Positions 38,660 through 47,270 of a stretch of DNA of 64,000 nucleotides are shown one piece after another. Below the pieces are notes generated by a model. It saw only the letters and a list, made by a program, of their open reading frames with translations, did no database searches and had not been told where the DNA came from. The translations under genes were made by a program, and so were the position numbers. Every line of letters starts with the position of its first letter. The first letter of the stretch is position 1. Source of the stretch: Psychrobacter sp. JB385 (GTDB taxonomy: Bacteria; Pseudomonadota; Gammaproteobacteria; Pseudomonadales; Moraxellaceae); assembly GCF_900163785.1 (NCBI RefSeq), contig NZ_FUKN01000012.1:62001-126000 (forward strand), given 5' to 3'.

Positions 38660-39484
38660 ATGACTGAGAATGGCATTTTTTATTATGGTCAAGATAAGAT
38701 CTACTACGAAATCGTGCGTAAAGAAGTAACGTATAAAGCAACAACAGGTAAGTCTAAAGCTGACATTCTGACCACTGAAAAAAGCAAACCTCGCAAAGTT
38801 GTGATTAAGGTACATCCTGATCAACGTGTGGTTGCCACCGCACCTATCGATGCGACGAATGAGATGATACATGACGCGATGATAAAGCGTGCGCGCTGGA
38901 TATGGCAAAACCTACAGGACTTTGCTAAGCAAAAAGACCATGTATTGCCCAAACGTTATGTCAGCGGTGAGACTCAGTTTTATCTGGGTCGTCGTTATGT
39001 GTTAAAAGTGATAGCAGATGCAAAAACTAACGATAGAATAAATAGCACGGTGAAGCTCAGTCGCGGTAAGTTACATGTAGAATTGTCTCAAAGTGATTCT
39101 GAATTAGACGCTGAAAAAAGAGCGGTTCTAGTGAAAAGCTTGATTGATAAATGGTATAAAAATAAATTTACGTCGGTCTCTAGAGAGAGGCTTGAAGCCT
39201 TGATACATAAGGCCTCATGGGTGAAAAATAATCCTTCATTGAAGTTAATAATAATGAAAAAACAATGGGGAAGTTGCTCAAATAAAGGAAATTTAATCCT
39301 CAATCCGCACTTAGTCAAAGCGCCGAAAGAATGCATCGATTATGTGATACTGCATGAACTGTGTCATATCGCCGAGCACAATCATAGTGAGCATTTTTGG
39401 CGCTTGTTAACCCAAGTTATGCCGAACTGGAAAGAGGTAAAAGCGAGGCTTGATGGTATGGCTGAGTTGTATTTGAATGATTAG
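38660..39484 (+). CDS. YgjP/DUF45-type zinc metallopeptidase
   Basis: A protein of 274 residues with the zinc motif HELCH at 232-236 followed by AEHNHSEHFW, where a further His completes the site; KKQWGSCSNKGNLILNP just before is typical of the YgjP/DUF45 family. These proteins are frequently encoded next to hsdR, with unknown role; protease control of restriction is a reasonable guess. It starts 10 bases after hsdR and ends the operon. A 3' fragment of a second copy lies at 27341-27481. Confidence 0.9.
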   Translation: MTENGIFYYGQDKIYYEIVRKEVTYKATTGKSKADILTTEKSKPRKVVIKVHPDQRVVATAPIDATNEMIHDAMIKRARWIWQNLQDFAKQKDHVLPKRYVSGETQFYLGRRYVLKVIADAKTNDRINSTVKLSRGKLHVELSQSDSELDAEKRAVLVKSLIDKWYKNKFTSVSRERLEALIHKASWVKNNPSLKLIIMKKQWGSCSNKGNLILNPHLVKAPKECIDYVILHELCHIAEHNHSEHFWRLLTQVMPNWKEVKARLDGMAELYLND

Positions 39485-39789
39485 CTTTATATAGTTGGAG
39501 TAGTAGTCATACATAGTCTTATCTATCAAGATACTCATCAAGACTGTTCTACATTTTGTGATACGTCTTTTTTAGTCTAAAAACATATATATGTTTCTAA
39601 GATATCTATGCTAGTATATTTTTTGACTATGTAAATCAAGAAAAAATGTTTTTGGAAATTAATAGTTGATGGTGCGTTAAGACTCGAACTAAGGTTAGTT
39701 TAGGTGTCAATATTATTCAGTCTTATCTAAGCATCAAAGATACGTTCAACATTATTTTCTAAAAAATATAGAACCATGTTGAGAGAAAA
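39485..39789. promoter_or_regulatory. Intergenic region with a 16-base perfect palindrome
   Basis: Gene-free and very AT-rich. AAACATATATATGTTT at 39581-39596 is a perfect palindrome that could be an operator or weak terminator stem between the defence operon and the dipeptidase gene. No clear T-run terminator is visible. Confidence 0.35.
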
Positions 39790-40491
39790 ATGCTTTTATC
39801 TTCAATACCTACTCCTATCGAACACGACTGGAGACATATAGAAAATATATCTATATTCGAATCAAATGAATCATTATTAGCTGTTCCAAACACTCAAAAC
39901 CTTAAGCAACTTCCTATTTATTTTGATAGTAACGTCAAGCATGCCATTAATATTTGTGTGGCAAGGCAATCTGTTATTCAAAAATTACAACAAGCTGCTG
40001 ATTTGCTTCCTAACCATTTAGGGATTTTGGTACTTGATGCTTGGCGTTCAAGCGCCGTACAAAAAGCCCTGCAAGAAAAAATTGGCGACAATATTAAAAC
40101 CATATACCCACATCTTAGCGTTGATGAACAACAACAGCTCCTATCGGATTTTGTTGCACCAGTGCGAGCGGATTTTATTAGCCCTCACTTAACAGGAGGC
40201 TCTGTAGATATCACTTTGTTCAATCGTGAAACAAATGAATGGCTTGATATGGGTGCTGGTTTTGATGAGCCTACTGAGCGCTCACATACGCATTTTTATG
40301 AAGACCAACCTACACATCCTGCTTGCCAAAACCGACGCTTACTGTATTCGGTAATGAATCTTGTAGGTTTTAGCAACTTACCTACTGAGTGGTGGCATTT
40401 TGATTATGGCAATTCACTTTGGGCATATTATAACCAAAAAAGCCATGCTATTTATGGTGCCGCTCACTGGGATGTTATAAGCCGTCAATGA
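39790..40491 (+). CDS. D-Ala-D-Ala dipeptidase-like enzyme (M15D, VanX/DdpX type)
   Basis: A zinc dipeptidase-like protein of 233 residues. Expected metal and active-site segments are present: LVLDAWRSSAVQ, SPHLTGGSVDI (His and Asp ligands) and PTEWWHFDYG (catalytic Glu and last His ligand). VanX/DdpX enzymes cleave free D-Ala-D-Ala. No vancomycin-resistance genes are near, so peptide scavenging or wall recycling is likelier. No signal peptide is seen, so it acts in the cytoplasm. GAGA lies before the ATG. The DUF819 membrane protein follows 53 bases later and probably belongs to the same transcript. Confidence 0.82.
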   Translation: MLLSSIPTPIEHDWRHIENISIFESNESLLAVPNTQNLKQLPIYFDSNVKHAINICVARQSVIQKLQQAADLLPNHLGILVLDAWRSSAVQKALQEKIGDNIKTIYPHLSVDEQQQLLSDFVAPVRADFISPHLTGGSVDITLFNRETNEWLDMGAGFDEPTERSHTHFYEDQPTHPACQNRRLLYSVMNLVGFSNLPTEWWHFDYGNSLWAYYNQKSHAIYGAAHWDVISRQ

Positions 40492-40544
40492 CTGTAATTT
40501 CAAAATTTTGACATTTATCAATATTAGGTTCAAGGAGGAACATG

Positions 40545-41765
40545 ATGGAAACATTGATTCAGGCAGATGATCATTTAGCGCTATGGACATTTGTGATGGT
40601 TGCAGCCACTTCTGCTATTTTTATTGAACAACGTTATAAGTGGGCCAGTAAAATACCAGGCGCAATAATTGCATTACTGATTGCAATTATTGCCTCCAAT
40701 CTAAAAGTTATTCCAACAGACGCTCCTACCTATGACATCGTCTGGGGTTATATTGTTCCTTTAGCAATACCTTTGCTCCTATTTAAAACAAACATACAGT
40801 CTCTTGTCAAAGAAAGCTGGAAGTTACTACTGTTATTTTTGACTTCGTCTATAGCGACTATGATTGGTACTGTCTTTGCGTTTATGGCACTACGGCACTA
40901 CATTCCAGAACTAGACAAAGTAAGTGGCATGATTTCAGCTTCGTATAGTGGTGGAGGGGTAAACTACGCTGCTATGTCAGCTAAGTTAGCACCAAGTGAA
41001 AGTATTAATGCTGCGACTATTGTCGCTGACAATATGATGATGGCCGTATATTTCTTAATATTGATTGGATTGGCTGGAGTCCCTATCATACGTCGAGTAT
41101 GGGGTTCACCGCATACAGACGCAATTGAGAAAAATCCAGAAATGTCGAATAGTCGGACATTGTCTGAAGCATACTGGAAACCCAACCTGATTTCCTTAAA
41201 AGATATAGCGATTTGTTTGGCTGCTTCTATGCTCATAGTTTTAATATCATTTAAGCTATCCGCATTTTTACAAGCCTTATTGGGTACTAGCGATAATGTC
41301 GTGATTGGTCTGCTTATTAGTTTGATTACTGATAAGTACCTTTTGCTAACAACAATAACCTTTGTAATAGTTTCTATTTTTAAGAGCAGTTTCGAAAAGT
41401 TAAATGGTAGCCAAGAGCTGGGAACTTATTGTATTTATCTGTTCTTTGTGGTCATTGGTATTCCAGCCTCTATTGGTCTAATTGTGACCAAAGCACCATT
41501 ATTATTCGTATTTGTACTCATAATTGCGCTGATTAATCTAGCTATCACTATGGGTGTGGGAAAGCTATTCAAGTTTAGTATTGAGGAAGTCATATTGGCT
41601 TGTAATGCCAATATTGGTGGTCCAACAACTGCAGCCGCTTTAGCAATTAGTAAAGGCTGGACGAATTTAGTGGGGCCTATTTTAGTTATCGGTACGGTAG
41701 GTTATGTCATTGGTAACTACATAGGCACTATTATTTACTTTATAGTGACCCAGATTGGTATGTAA
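40545..41765 (+). CDS. DUF819 family membrane protein (YjcL-like transporter)
   Basis: A polytopic membrane protein of 406 residues with roughly 11-12 hydrophobic segments and the conserved SYSGGGVNYAAMS and NANIGGPTTAAA repeats of DUF819, related to sodium-coupled carriers. Family members are often encoded with dipeptide or muropeptide enzymes, which fits the neighbouring D-Ala-D-Ala dipeptidase; uptake of wall-derived dipeptides is my inference. Two ATGs occur in tandem; the second (40545) has AGGAGG at the better distance of six bases. Confidence 0.85.
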   Translation: METLIQADDHLALWTFVMVAATSAIFIEQRYKWASKIPGAIIALLIAIIASNLKVIPTDAPTYDIVWGYIVPLAIPLLLFKTNIQSLVKESWKLLLLFLTSSIATMIGTVFAFMALRHYIPELDKVSGMISASYSGGGVNYAAMSAKLAPSESINAATIVADNMMMAVYFLILIGLAGVPIIRRVWGSPHTDAIEKNPEMSNSRTLSEAYWKPNLISLKDIAICLAASMLIVLISFKLSAFLQALLGTSDNVVIGLLISLITDKYLLLTTITFVIVSIFKSSFEKLNGSQELGTYCIYLFFVVIGIPASIGLIVTKAPLLFVFVLIIALINLAITMGVGKLFKFSIEEVILACNANIGGPTTAAALAISKGWTNLVGPILVIGTVGYVIGNYIGTIIYFIVTQIGM

Positions 41766-41887
41766 TTATTAGAATATAAAGACGCTATTAATATTGATCT
41801 TTTACTTTTTGAAGGCTAGACGAGAAACAGTTATATACGCGGATGCTTTTATATATTTCATAAAACTGATGGACTTACACATAAAAA

Positions 41888-41959
41888 GAGCCTTTCCTAA
41901 ATTTCGTGTAAGTACTTCTACAATCTAAATGATAGTTACACACTTTTTAAGAAAGGCTC
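41888..41959. mobile_element. 72-base MITE-like remnant with inverted ends
   Basis: The left end GAGCCTTTCCTAAATTTC and the right end, read in reverse, GAGCCTTTCTTAAAAAGT continue for 24 bases each with about 19 matches, around a 24-base centre. The ends resemble IS256-family termini from memory. There is no transposase, so this is either a mini-element or the healed scar of an insertion sequence. Confidence 0.55.
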
Positions 41960-41963
41960 GATA

Positions 41964-42003
41964 CCCCCCCCTATTACGTCAAGTAGTAGGGGGGGCATTT
42001 TTT
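41964..42003 (+). terminator. C/G-rich terminator after DUF819 gene
   Basis: A run of seven or more C, then a loop, then seven G, with TATTAC / GTAGTA in the stem, followed by CATTTTTT. It directly follows the MITE-like repeat and would end the dipeptidase-DUF819 transcript. Confidence 0.7.
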
Positions 42004-42119
42004 ATATGTTCTAAATTTCCTAGAGAAACAATAGTTTTTTAATGAGATTATGAAGCTTTCATTGTAGACGAGCAGAGTGACGGATTCATTTACTGATTTA
42101 ATATAACTAAGCTGTTGAT

Positions 42120-42360
42120 TCAAAAATGATCTGTATTTAAAGCCTTCTCGATATCTTCTTTAGACTCAGCACCGACCTCTCTAAAAATATCAACCATATC
42201 ATTGAGTGAAAATTGACCACCTGACACAAGCTGCCATAACTCGTCACCTACTAACAGATCTTGGCGGTCATAAAAGTTGCCTCAACGCTTATAATTATTA
42301 TCCGTTCTCGACTCAGGGTTATAAGGAATGGCGATGTAGGTTTGAATTTTATTAGTGTCC
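42120..42360 (-). pseudogene. C-terminal remnant of a type II restriction endonuclease (TdeIII-like)
   Basis: On the minus strand a frame reads QTYIAIPYNPESRTDNNYKR, an in-frame TGA where Trp would be expected, then GNFYDRQDLLVGDELWQLVSG and on to a TGA stop. The YNP...RW...DLLVGDELW..VSGG...L..F..VG pattern resembles the C-terminus of TdeIII-type restriction enzymes from memory. The N-terminal part is missing and no methyltransferase is adjacent, so it is a dead fragment. Confidence 0.55.
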
Positions 42361-42569
42361 TAAATTAGTTGACCGCTACAACTTTTCACTTACAACACGC
42401 AACCTTTTTAACACACGTTGATTATAAATCTCGATTTTCAAGGTGCTAATATAATTGAGTAATACTTAACTTAGATAACATAAACCACTGATTCTAATAA
42501 TTTTCATCTTGTATTATCACAGCTTATTGTTTAGCTAGATTTTGCAATCTTTATTTAATTGGAGAAATT

Positions 42570-43733
42570 ATGCGTGCTTTAACCTACCACGGTGCTAAAG
42601 ATGTGCGAGTGGACAATGTCCCAGACCCTAAACTGCAAGAAAAAGATGATGTTATTTTACGTGTGACTGCGACTGCAATTTGTGGCTCAGATTTACACTT
42701 GTATCGTGGCAAAATGCCTGCAACCGAGGAAGGCGATATTTTCGGTCATGAGTTTATGGGTGTGGTTGAAGAAGTAGGCTCTGAAGTCACTGCTGTTAAG
42801 AAAGGCGACAGAGTTGTTATTCCTTTTGTTATTGCATGTGGTAACTGCTTTTTCTGTCAGCATGACTTAATGTCTGCTTGTGAGACTACAAATACAGGCC
42901 CAGGCGCTGCTATTAATAAAAAAATAATTCCGCCACCGGCTGCTTTATTTGGTTTTAGCCATTTATATGGTGGGATTCCTGGTGGACAAGCAGAATTTGT
43001 ACGGGTTCCTAAAGGTAATTTTAATCCGTTCAAAGTACCTGGCTCACTGTCAGATGAGAAGGTTTTATTTTTATCAGATATTTTACCGACTGCTTGGCAG
43101 GCCGTGACTAATGCCAATATTACTAAAGGTTCAACCGTAGCTATTTATGGTGCGGGTCCTGTGGGGTTATTATCAGCAGCTTGTGCCAAAATGTTAGGCG
43201 CTGAGCAGATCTTCGTGGTAGATCATAATGACTACCGTTTGCAGTATGCCAAAGACACGTACGGCGCTATTCCGGTTAATTTCGATAAGGTAGATGCTGC
43301 TGAATTCATCATTGAACAGACCAAAGGACATCGCGGCGTTGACGGCGTTATTGATGCGATTGGCTTTGAAGCCAAAGGCAGTATGCTAGAAACAATAATG
43401 ACCAATTTGAAAATTGAAGGGTCAAGTGGTGCAGCTTTACGTCAATGTATTGCAGCTGTGCGTCGTGGCGGGGTCGTTAGTGTTCCGGGTGTGTATGCAG
43501 GACCCATTCATGGTTTCTTATTTGGTGATGCTTTTGATAAAGGGCTTACTTTCAAAATGGGTCAAACCCATGTACACAAGTATTTACCACAATTATTAGA
43601 ATATATTGAAAATGGTGATTTATCACCTGAAGCTATTATTACTCACCGTATGAATTTGTCTGACGCTGCTAAAGGTTACGAAATTTTCGAAAAGCGTGAA
43701 GAAGAATGTCGTAAAGTCATTTTAACTCCTTAA
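42570..43733 (+). CDS. Zinc-dependent alcohol dehydrogenase family protein
   Basis: A medium-chain dehydrogenase of 387 residues. Catalytic zinc ligands are Cys38 and GHE at 59-61; structural zinc cysteines are at 90, 93, 96 and 104; the NAD(P) fold is GAGPVGLL. The insert after Cys104 and overall length resemble glutathione-independent formaldehyde dehydrogenase-like and threonine dehydrogenase-like enzymes. The substrate is not decidable. GGAG is seven bases before the ATG. It is monocistronic within the island. Confidence 0.9.
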   Translation: MRALTYHGAKDVRVDNVPDPKLQEKDDVILRVTATAICGSDLHLYRGKMPATEEGDIFGHEFMGVVEEVGSEVTAVKKGDRVVIPFVIACGNCFFCQHDLMSACETTNTGPGAAINKKIIPPPAALFGFSHLYGGIPGGQAEFVRVPKGNFNPFKVPGSLSDEKVLFLSDILPTAWQAVTNANITKGSTVAIYGAGPVGLLSAACAKMLGAEQIFVVDHNDYRLQYAKDTYGAIPVNFDKVDAAEFIIEQTKGHRGVDGVIDAIGFEAKGSMLETIMTNLKIEGSSGAALRQCIAAVRRGGVVSVPGVYAGPIHGFLFGDAFDKGLTFKMGQTHVHKYLPQLLEYIENGDLSPEAIITHRMNLSDAAKGYEIFEKREEECRKVILTP

Positions 43734-43779
43734 TTTTTCAAATTTACCCTTAACTTTTAACATTTAAAGGTTAGGTCAT

Positions 43780-43828
43780 AGCTGCTTTAACGAGATTATC
43801 CTAAATAATGGTTATCGCTAAAGCAGCT
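43780..43828. terminator. Hairpin after alcohol dehydrogenase gene
   Basis: AGCTGCTTTA at 43780-43789 pairs perfectly with TAAAGCAGCT at 43819-43828, with partial pairing in the loop. There is no T run afterwards, so termination is only probable. Confidence 0.4.
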
Positions 43829-43945
43829 AGTAAAAAAATCTTTGACTTGCTTTTCTCTGCACACGGCAAAAAAATCACCCCCCAACCGATTTTCATGGGT
43901 TTAGGGATTAAAAAACTAATTAACTGTCTTAGATGGTCTTAAAGC

Positions 43946-44146
43946 TTAGAAGTGTAAAGCACAATAAACTTTCTTATATTTATCAGGATCATCTTTATTA
44001 GCTACAAACCCTTTGCTAACCAACTTTACCGAGTTAAATGTTTCACCTTCATCATTAGTTATCATAACAATCAAGTTTTGATCTTCAAAACTTTGGAGTT
44101 CTTTAATCAGCTCTTTAATTGTCTTAGTTCTATCTTCCCATTGCAC
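43946..44146 (-). CDS. Small hypothetical protein
   Basis: A possible protein of 66 residues beginning at GTG, with helix LIKELQSFEDQN and beta segments LIVMITNDEGETF. The regular helix-strand look and balanced composition favour coding, but there is no clear ribosome site, so it could be a truncated gene. Family not recognised. Confidence 0.4.
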   Translation of the reverse strand: MQWEDRTKTIKELIKELQSFEDQNLIVMITNDEGETFNSVKLVSKGFVANKDDPDKYKKVYCALHF

Positions 44147-44295
44147 TATAATCTATTGTAAGTATGCCTATGGCAAACCAGTCAGGCGTCTTTACTGGTA
44201 TAGTTCCCTAGTGAGGAATTGAATATTTGGCTGTAGGCTAAGAAATAGTCCCAGTGTACTTACCATACAAATTTTATTTGTGATCGGTGCGCTAC

Positions 44296-44332
44296 ACAGA
44301 CTGTAATACTCAGCATGAGTATTACAGTCTGT
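44296..44332. repeat. Perfect 37-base hairpin downstream of pliG
   Basis: ACAGACTGTAATACTCA, three bases GCA, then its exact reverse complement: 17 base pairs without a mismatch. It lies about 45 bases past the pliG stop but has no T run; it could be a terminator-like stem, an RNA-stabilising end or an integration scar. Confidence 0.6.
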
Positions 44333-44377
44333 ATATGTGATAGCGTAGGTCAGCATTATAATATTAAGCTTATATAA

Positions 44378-44797
44378 CTATAAAATAGATACTTCTAGCC
44401 AATATGGAGGTGTTTTTCCTTTAGAAGCTTGAGAACGTGGCTGAAGAATACGCAATTCATATTTACCTGAATATGGAAGCGTGTAATAACCTTGGTTATC
44501 TAGTTCAGAGGAATATTCTCCTACATTGACAGAATCTGATAAATTCTTATTAAATAAATAAGAATCTACATTCCCTCCCGTTGTTTTAACAGAAAGCTTT
44601 TGGTTCTTTTTGGCATAAAATGTATAGGAATCGTACTTACTACCCTTTAATTTCCCATAATAGTTAGCTGAACTAGCGCCTTTTTTAAATTGAACATCAA
44701 CAGTTTTAGCCACTGCATCTGAAGATGCGGCCATGACTGTAGGGCTTACCATTAGAACAGGAAGCGCAATTAGAATAGCAGCAGTTAAGTTTTTCAT
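44378..44797 (-). CDS. pliG: PliG-type inhibitor of g-type lysozyme
   Basis: A periplasmic protein of 139 residues with a signal peptide (cleavage near VMAASS). The mature part, VQFKKGASSANYYGKLKG, YDSYTFYAKKNQKLSV, SSELDNQGYYTLPYSGKYELRI, follows the E. coli PliG sequence closely as I remember it. PliG blocks goose-type lysozymes of animal hosts or grazers, protecting peptidoglycan. GGGG lies before the ATG. It is divergent from a lipoprotein gene whose family overlaps other lysozyme-inhibitor-like folds, so this may be a small protection locus. Confidence 0.87.
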   Translation of the reverse strand: MKNLTAAILIALPVLMVSPTVMAASSDAVAKTVDVQFKKGASSANYYGKLKGSKYDSYTFYAKKNQKLSVKTTGGNVDSYLFNKNLSDSVNVGEYSSELDNQGYYTLPYSGKYELRILQPRSQASKGKTPPYWLEVSIL

Positions 44798-45059
44798 ATT
44801 TTAAGTCCCCGAGCAGTAAAAAATACCGATTTTAACTTACTTCACGCTGTTAAATTTTATAGATATGTTACATTAGAATTACTAATATAAAGAGTGTATC
44901 GGCAAGGTATTAATGGCGTTACCTGTAATGAATAGTGTGAATCAATGCGCTAGCCTACCGCAAACCAAACTATGATAGCCAAAATCTGAATTTCATCACG
45001 TAAACCAAGAGAATACTGCTAGATAGCAGTGTTCTCTTATTATATTCAAAGGGAAAATT

Positions 45060-45488
45060 ATGCGTTCTTTGCTTCTAACGACAATATGCTTAACGGGCAG
45101 TTTAGCTCTAGTGGCGTGTAATAACCATCGAGCCGAAACCACGGATCTTAGTCAGCAATCTACAATGAAAATGCCGGTAGCATCAGCGGCATTTACCGCT
45201 TTTGGCAATAAAGGAAAAAGTTGGCGGACAGTGGTTAAAGGAAATAAATTAAGTGTAGAAGCAGATTTCTTAAAGCCCACTACAGTTGTAGTAGTGGGCG
45301 CCGCTAATACTAACGGCTTCGAATACGAGAGCACAATAAACGGGCAACCTATTATTTTGAATATACGAAAAAATATTTGTATTGATGACAATGGTTATCA
45401 AAATGAATTTATTGCCACATTAAGCTATGCAGACAGAACATATCAGGGTTGTGCTGTTACTGGTGCAATAGAAATTGCGCCCACATAG
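45060..45488 (+). CDS. COG3650-like lipoprotein
   Basis: A lipoprotein of 142 residues: signal peptide with lipobox LVAC (Cys20), then TAFGNKGKSWRTVVKGNKLSV and GCAVTGAIE near the end, with Cys in NICIDDNG and YQGC likely forming a disulfide. The A.G.....W.....G..L pattern matches COG3650-type lipoproteins, relatives of which accompany lysozyme inhibitors of the MliC type. AGGG precedes the ATG. Diverges from pliG. Confidence 0.7.
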   Translation: MRSLLLTTICLTGSLALVACNNHRAETTDLSQQSTMKMPVASAAFTAFGNKGKSWRTVVKGNKLSVEADFLKPTTVVVVGAANTNGFEYESTINGQPIILNIRKNICIDDNGYQNEFIATLSYADRTYQGCAVTGAIEIAPT

Positions 45489-45582
45489 ACGATAAGCTTA
45501 AGTGGTATCGGAAAAGGCTGCTATCTTATCGAATGAATAGCATACCCCAGCGGAACAAGCTATTTCATCCCTCAAACCTATT

Positions 45583-45620
45583 AATAGACTACTTAAAATA
45601 GACTACTTAAAATAGACTGA
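45583..45620. repeat. 14-base direct repeats AATAGACTACTTAA
   Basis: AATAGACT begins at 45583, 45597 and 45611, a strict 14-base period, giving two full units and a partial third. The third copy, TTAAAATAGACTGA (45607-45620), recurs inverted at 51425-51438. They may be iterons or regulator sites of the island backbone. Confidence 0.55.
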
Positions 45621-45798
45621 TGTAATGGAACCACTTATAACAGACTATTTTAGGTGTTTAATTTATCAGAATTCACTTTGCAGTTTTTATAAGATAAAAA
45701 TTCGTAAGACTTGTTAACAATGGGTTATTCAAATACAAAGCTTTGAAATCTATTAAGAAAACTGCCTTATCTATTTGAGTTAAGGCAGCTTAATAAAC

Positions 45799-46059
45799 TC
45801 ATGCTGAACGCTCTAAAATCTTGGTATTAATCCACTCAGCGACTTCACTTTCCACCCAGGCAACACGCCCCTTTGATAACTTGACTTGTGTAGGGAAGGT
45901 TGGGTCATAGCGGTTTGATCTTTTATCCAGCATATCGTAAATCGTTGTACTACTAAGTCCAGTATAATATATGACCTGCTTGAGTGGTATCATACGCGGT
46001 ATCTGTAACGTACTAGGTATGGATACGTTTGGTGGTTTGCTCTCGTTTAAATTTTCCAT
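45799..46059 (-). CDS. AlpA-family helix-turn-helix regulator
   Basis: A protein of 86 residues with a MerR-like winged helix: MIPLKQVIYYTGLSSTTIYDML (recognition helix) and FPTQVKLSKGRVAWVESEVAEWI, the standard AlpA pattern. AlpA proteins activate integrase expression or act as excision factors in islands and P4-like elements. GGAG lies before the ATG. Probably controls excision of this island. Confidence 0.9.
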   Translation of the reverse strand: MENLNESKPPNVSIPSTLQIPRMIPLKQVIYYTGLSSTTIYDMLDKRSNRYDPTFPTQVKLSKGRVAWVESEVAEWINTKILERSA

Positions 46060-46168
46060 TACTTGCTCCTTATAAGTTAATGAGAACTTTTCTTCTCATA
46101 CAGTTACGGAGTCCCATATTTTTTTACGGCATCCCATACCGTCCGGCTTCTAACTTTGACTCAGACAA

Positions 46169-46195
46169 TAAAAAAAGAGCTGAATCAATCAGCTC
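46169..46195 (-). terminator. Terminator after the RDF-like gene
   Basis: GAGCTGA-ATCAA-TCAGCTC hairpin with seven As on the plus strand (T run on the minus strand), about 30 bases past the stop. Confidence 0.85.
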
Positions 46196-46226
46196 CTGTT
46201 TATGCCTCATATCTGACTCGAATGCT

Positions 46227-47138
46227 TTAACTTACCGCTGTCACGCTTTTTCGTAAACCTTGCTCAATGCTGCTCATGTTCTGAGTGGCTAACCCGTTCT
46301 GATAGTTCCTCTGCTGAGTACTACTCACATCCTCTGTCTCCATCGGATAAAACTCTTCAGCCACATCAAGTAGACCATCGCTATCGATCTCAAAGCAGGA
46401 ATTCACATAGCCTTGTTTGGCCGCTGTCTCTAATGCCGCTTGATCAAAGCCGTGTTCGCTAAGCTCACGATCAATGACCCCAGCATCTTGTACTGCTTGC
46501 TTGAGTGTCACATCATCACGCAACGTTAAATCCACAAAGTAAATCGGCGTCCGATAGCTCTGGGTTGTGCTTTTGCCTCGTAAGGTGAGTTGTAGTGGTA
46601 AACACGACAGCTTATTACCTGATACTGCGGCAAAGTAGCTTAAGCGTGCTGCAAGCGTTCGAATACTATTAAAGCCAGTGGTTCGAAAGATAAATGTACC
46701 TAGCTCATCGTCCTCAGACAGATTGACGTAGAGACGGCCATAAGGCTTACAAGCACCGCCTTGCGCCAACGGACAACGATCGGGTGATAGGCAAGGAAGC
46801 TGCTCGACACCATTATTAGTACGACGCTGACAATGTTCACCGTCACCCACGCATAGTGGGCGGCCAGTTTGTCTATCAAATAGCGTGTATTCTGCGCGTA
46901 AATTCAGCTCAGGATCATTAAACAACATGCGTACCGGTATTTGTCTGAGCTTACCGTCATTATTTTCGCGTAGCTTTGCATCAAGTGGATGGTTAACCCA
47001 GCCATCTTTGTTTTGGATTTGACTGGTAATCGTGAATTGATCGTCTTTGGCAGGCAGACGCTTGCCGTCTTTTTCAATGACACGGCCAATGCTGATGCGA
47101 CCTAATACGGGCGGGGTAATTGTTAGACCTTTAATCAT
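46227..47138 (-). CDS. Island backbone protein, recombination directionality factor-like
   Basis: A protein of 303 residues starting MIKGLTITPPVLGRISIG. A central part has several Cys (CVGDGEHCQR, LPCLSPDRCPLAQGGACKPYG), likely a zinc site, followed by FIFRTTGFNSIRTLAARL and GKSTTQSYRTPIYFVDL. Proteins like it in integrative elements are annotated as recombination directionality factor or hydrolase/metal-binding protein; activity has not been shown to my knowledge. AAGGA lies nine bases before the ATG. Encoded next to YqaJ and DUF932 genes, the usual island company. Confidence 0.75.
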   Translation of the reverse strand: MIKGLTITPPVLGRISIGRVIEKDGKRLPAKDDQFTITSQIQNKDGWVNHPLDAKLRENNDGKLRQIPVRMLFNDPELNLRAEYTLFDRQTGRPLCVGDGEHCQRRTNNGVEQLPCLSPDRCPLAQGGACKPYGRLYVNLSEDDELGTFIFRTTGFNSIRTLAARLSYFAAVSGNKLSCLPLQLTLRGKSTTQSYRTPIYFVDLTLRDDVTLKQAVQDAGVIDRELSEHGFDQAALETAAKQGYVNSCFEIDSDGLLDVAEEFYPMETEDVSSTQQRNYQNGLATQNMSSIEQGLRKSVTAVS

Positions 47139-47174
47139 GGTGATATTCCTTATGTGTTTTTGTTTTGATAAGCC

Positions 47175-47206
47175 ATAAAAAAGCCCACCTGTGATAGGTG
47201 GGCTTT
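47175..47206 (-). terminator. Terminator after YqaJ gene
   Basis: AAGCCCACCT-GTGAT-AGGTGGGCTT hairpin with an A run on the plus strand, between the YqaJ and RDF-like genes. Confidence 0.85.
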
Positions 47207-47270
47207 ATGCGCTGTGATTGATTTGCTTTGATTTGTTGATTGCTGTGTTGATGATTGAGTGACTGACAGC

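Noticed and set aside
39790-40491. Vancomycin-resistance gene
   Set aside because: The enzyme is VanX-like, but there is no vanH/vanA ligase or vanRS nearby and Gram-negative cells exclude the drug; peptide metabolism is likelier.
45583-45620. Periodic AATAGACT repeats as a CRISPR or phase-variable tract
   Set aside because: The 14-base period leaves no room for spacers and it is not within a gene; more like protein binding sites.
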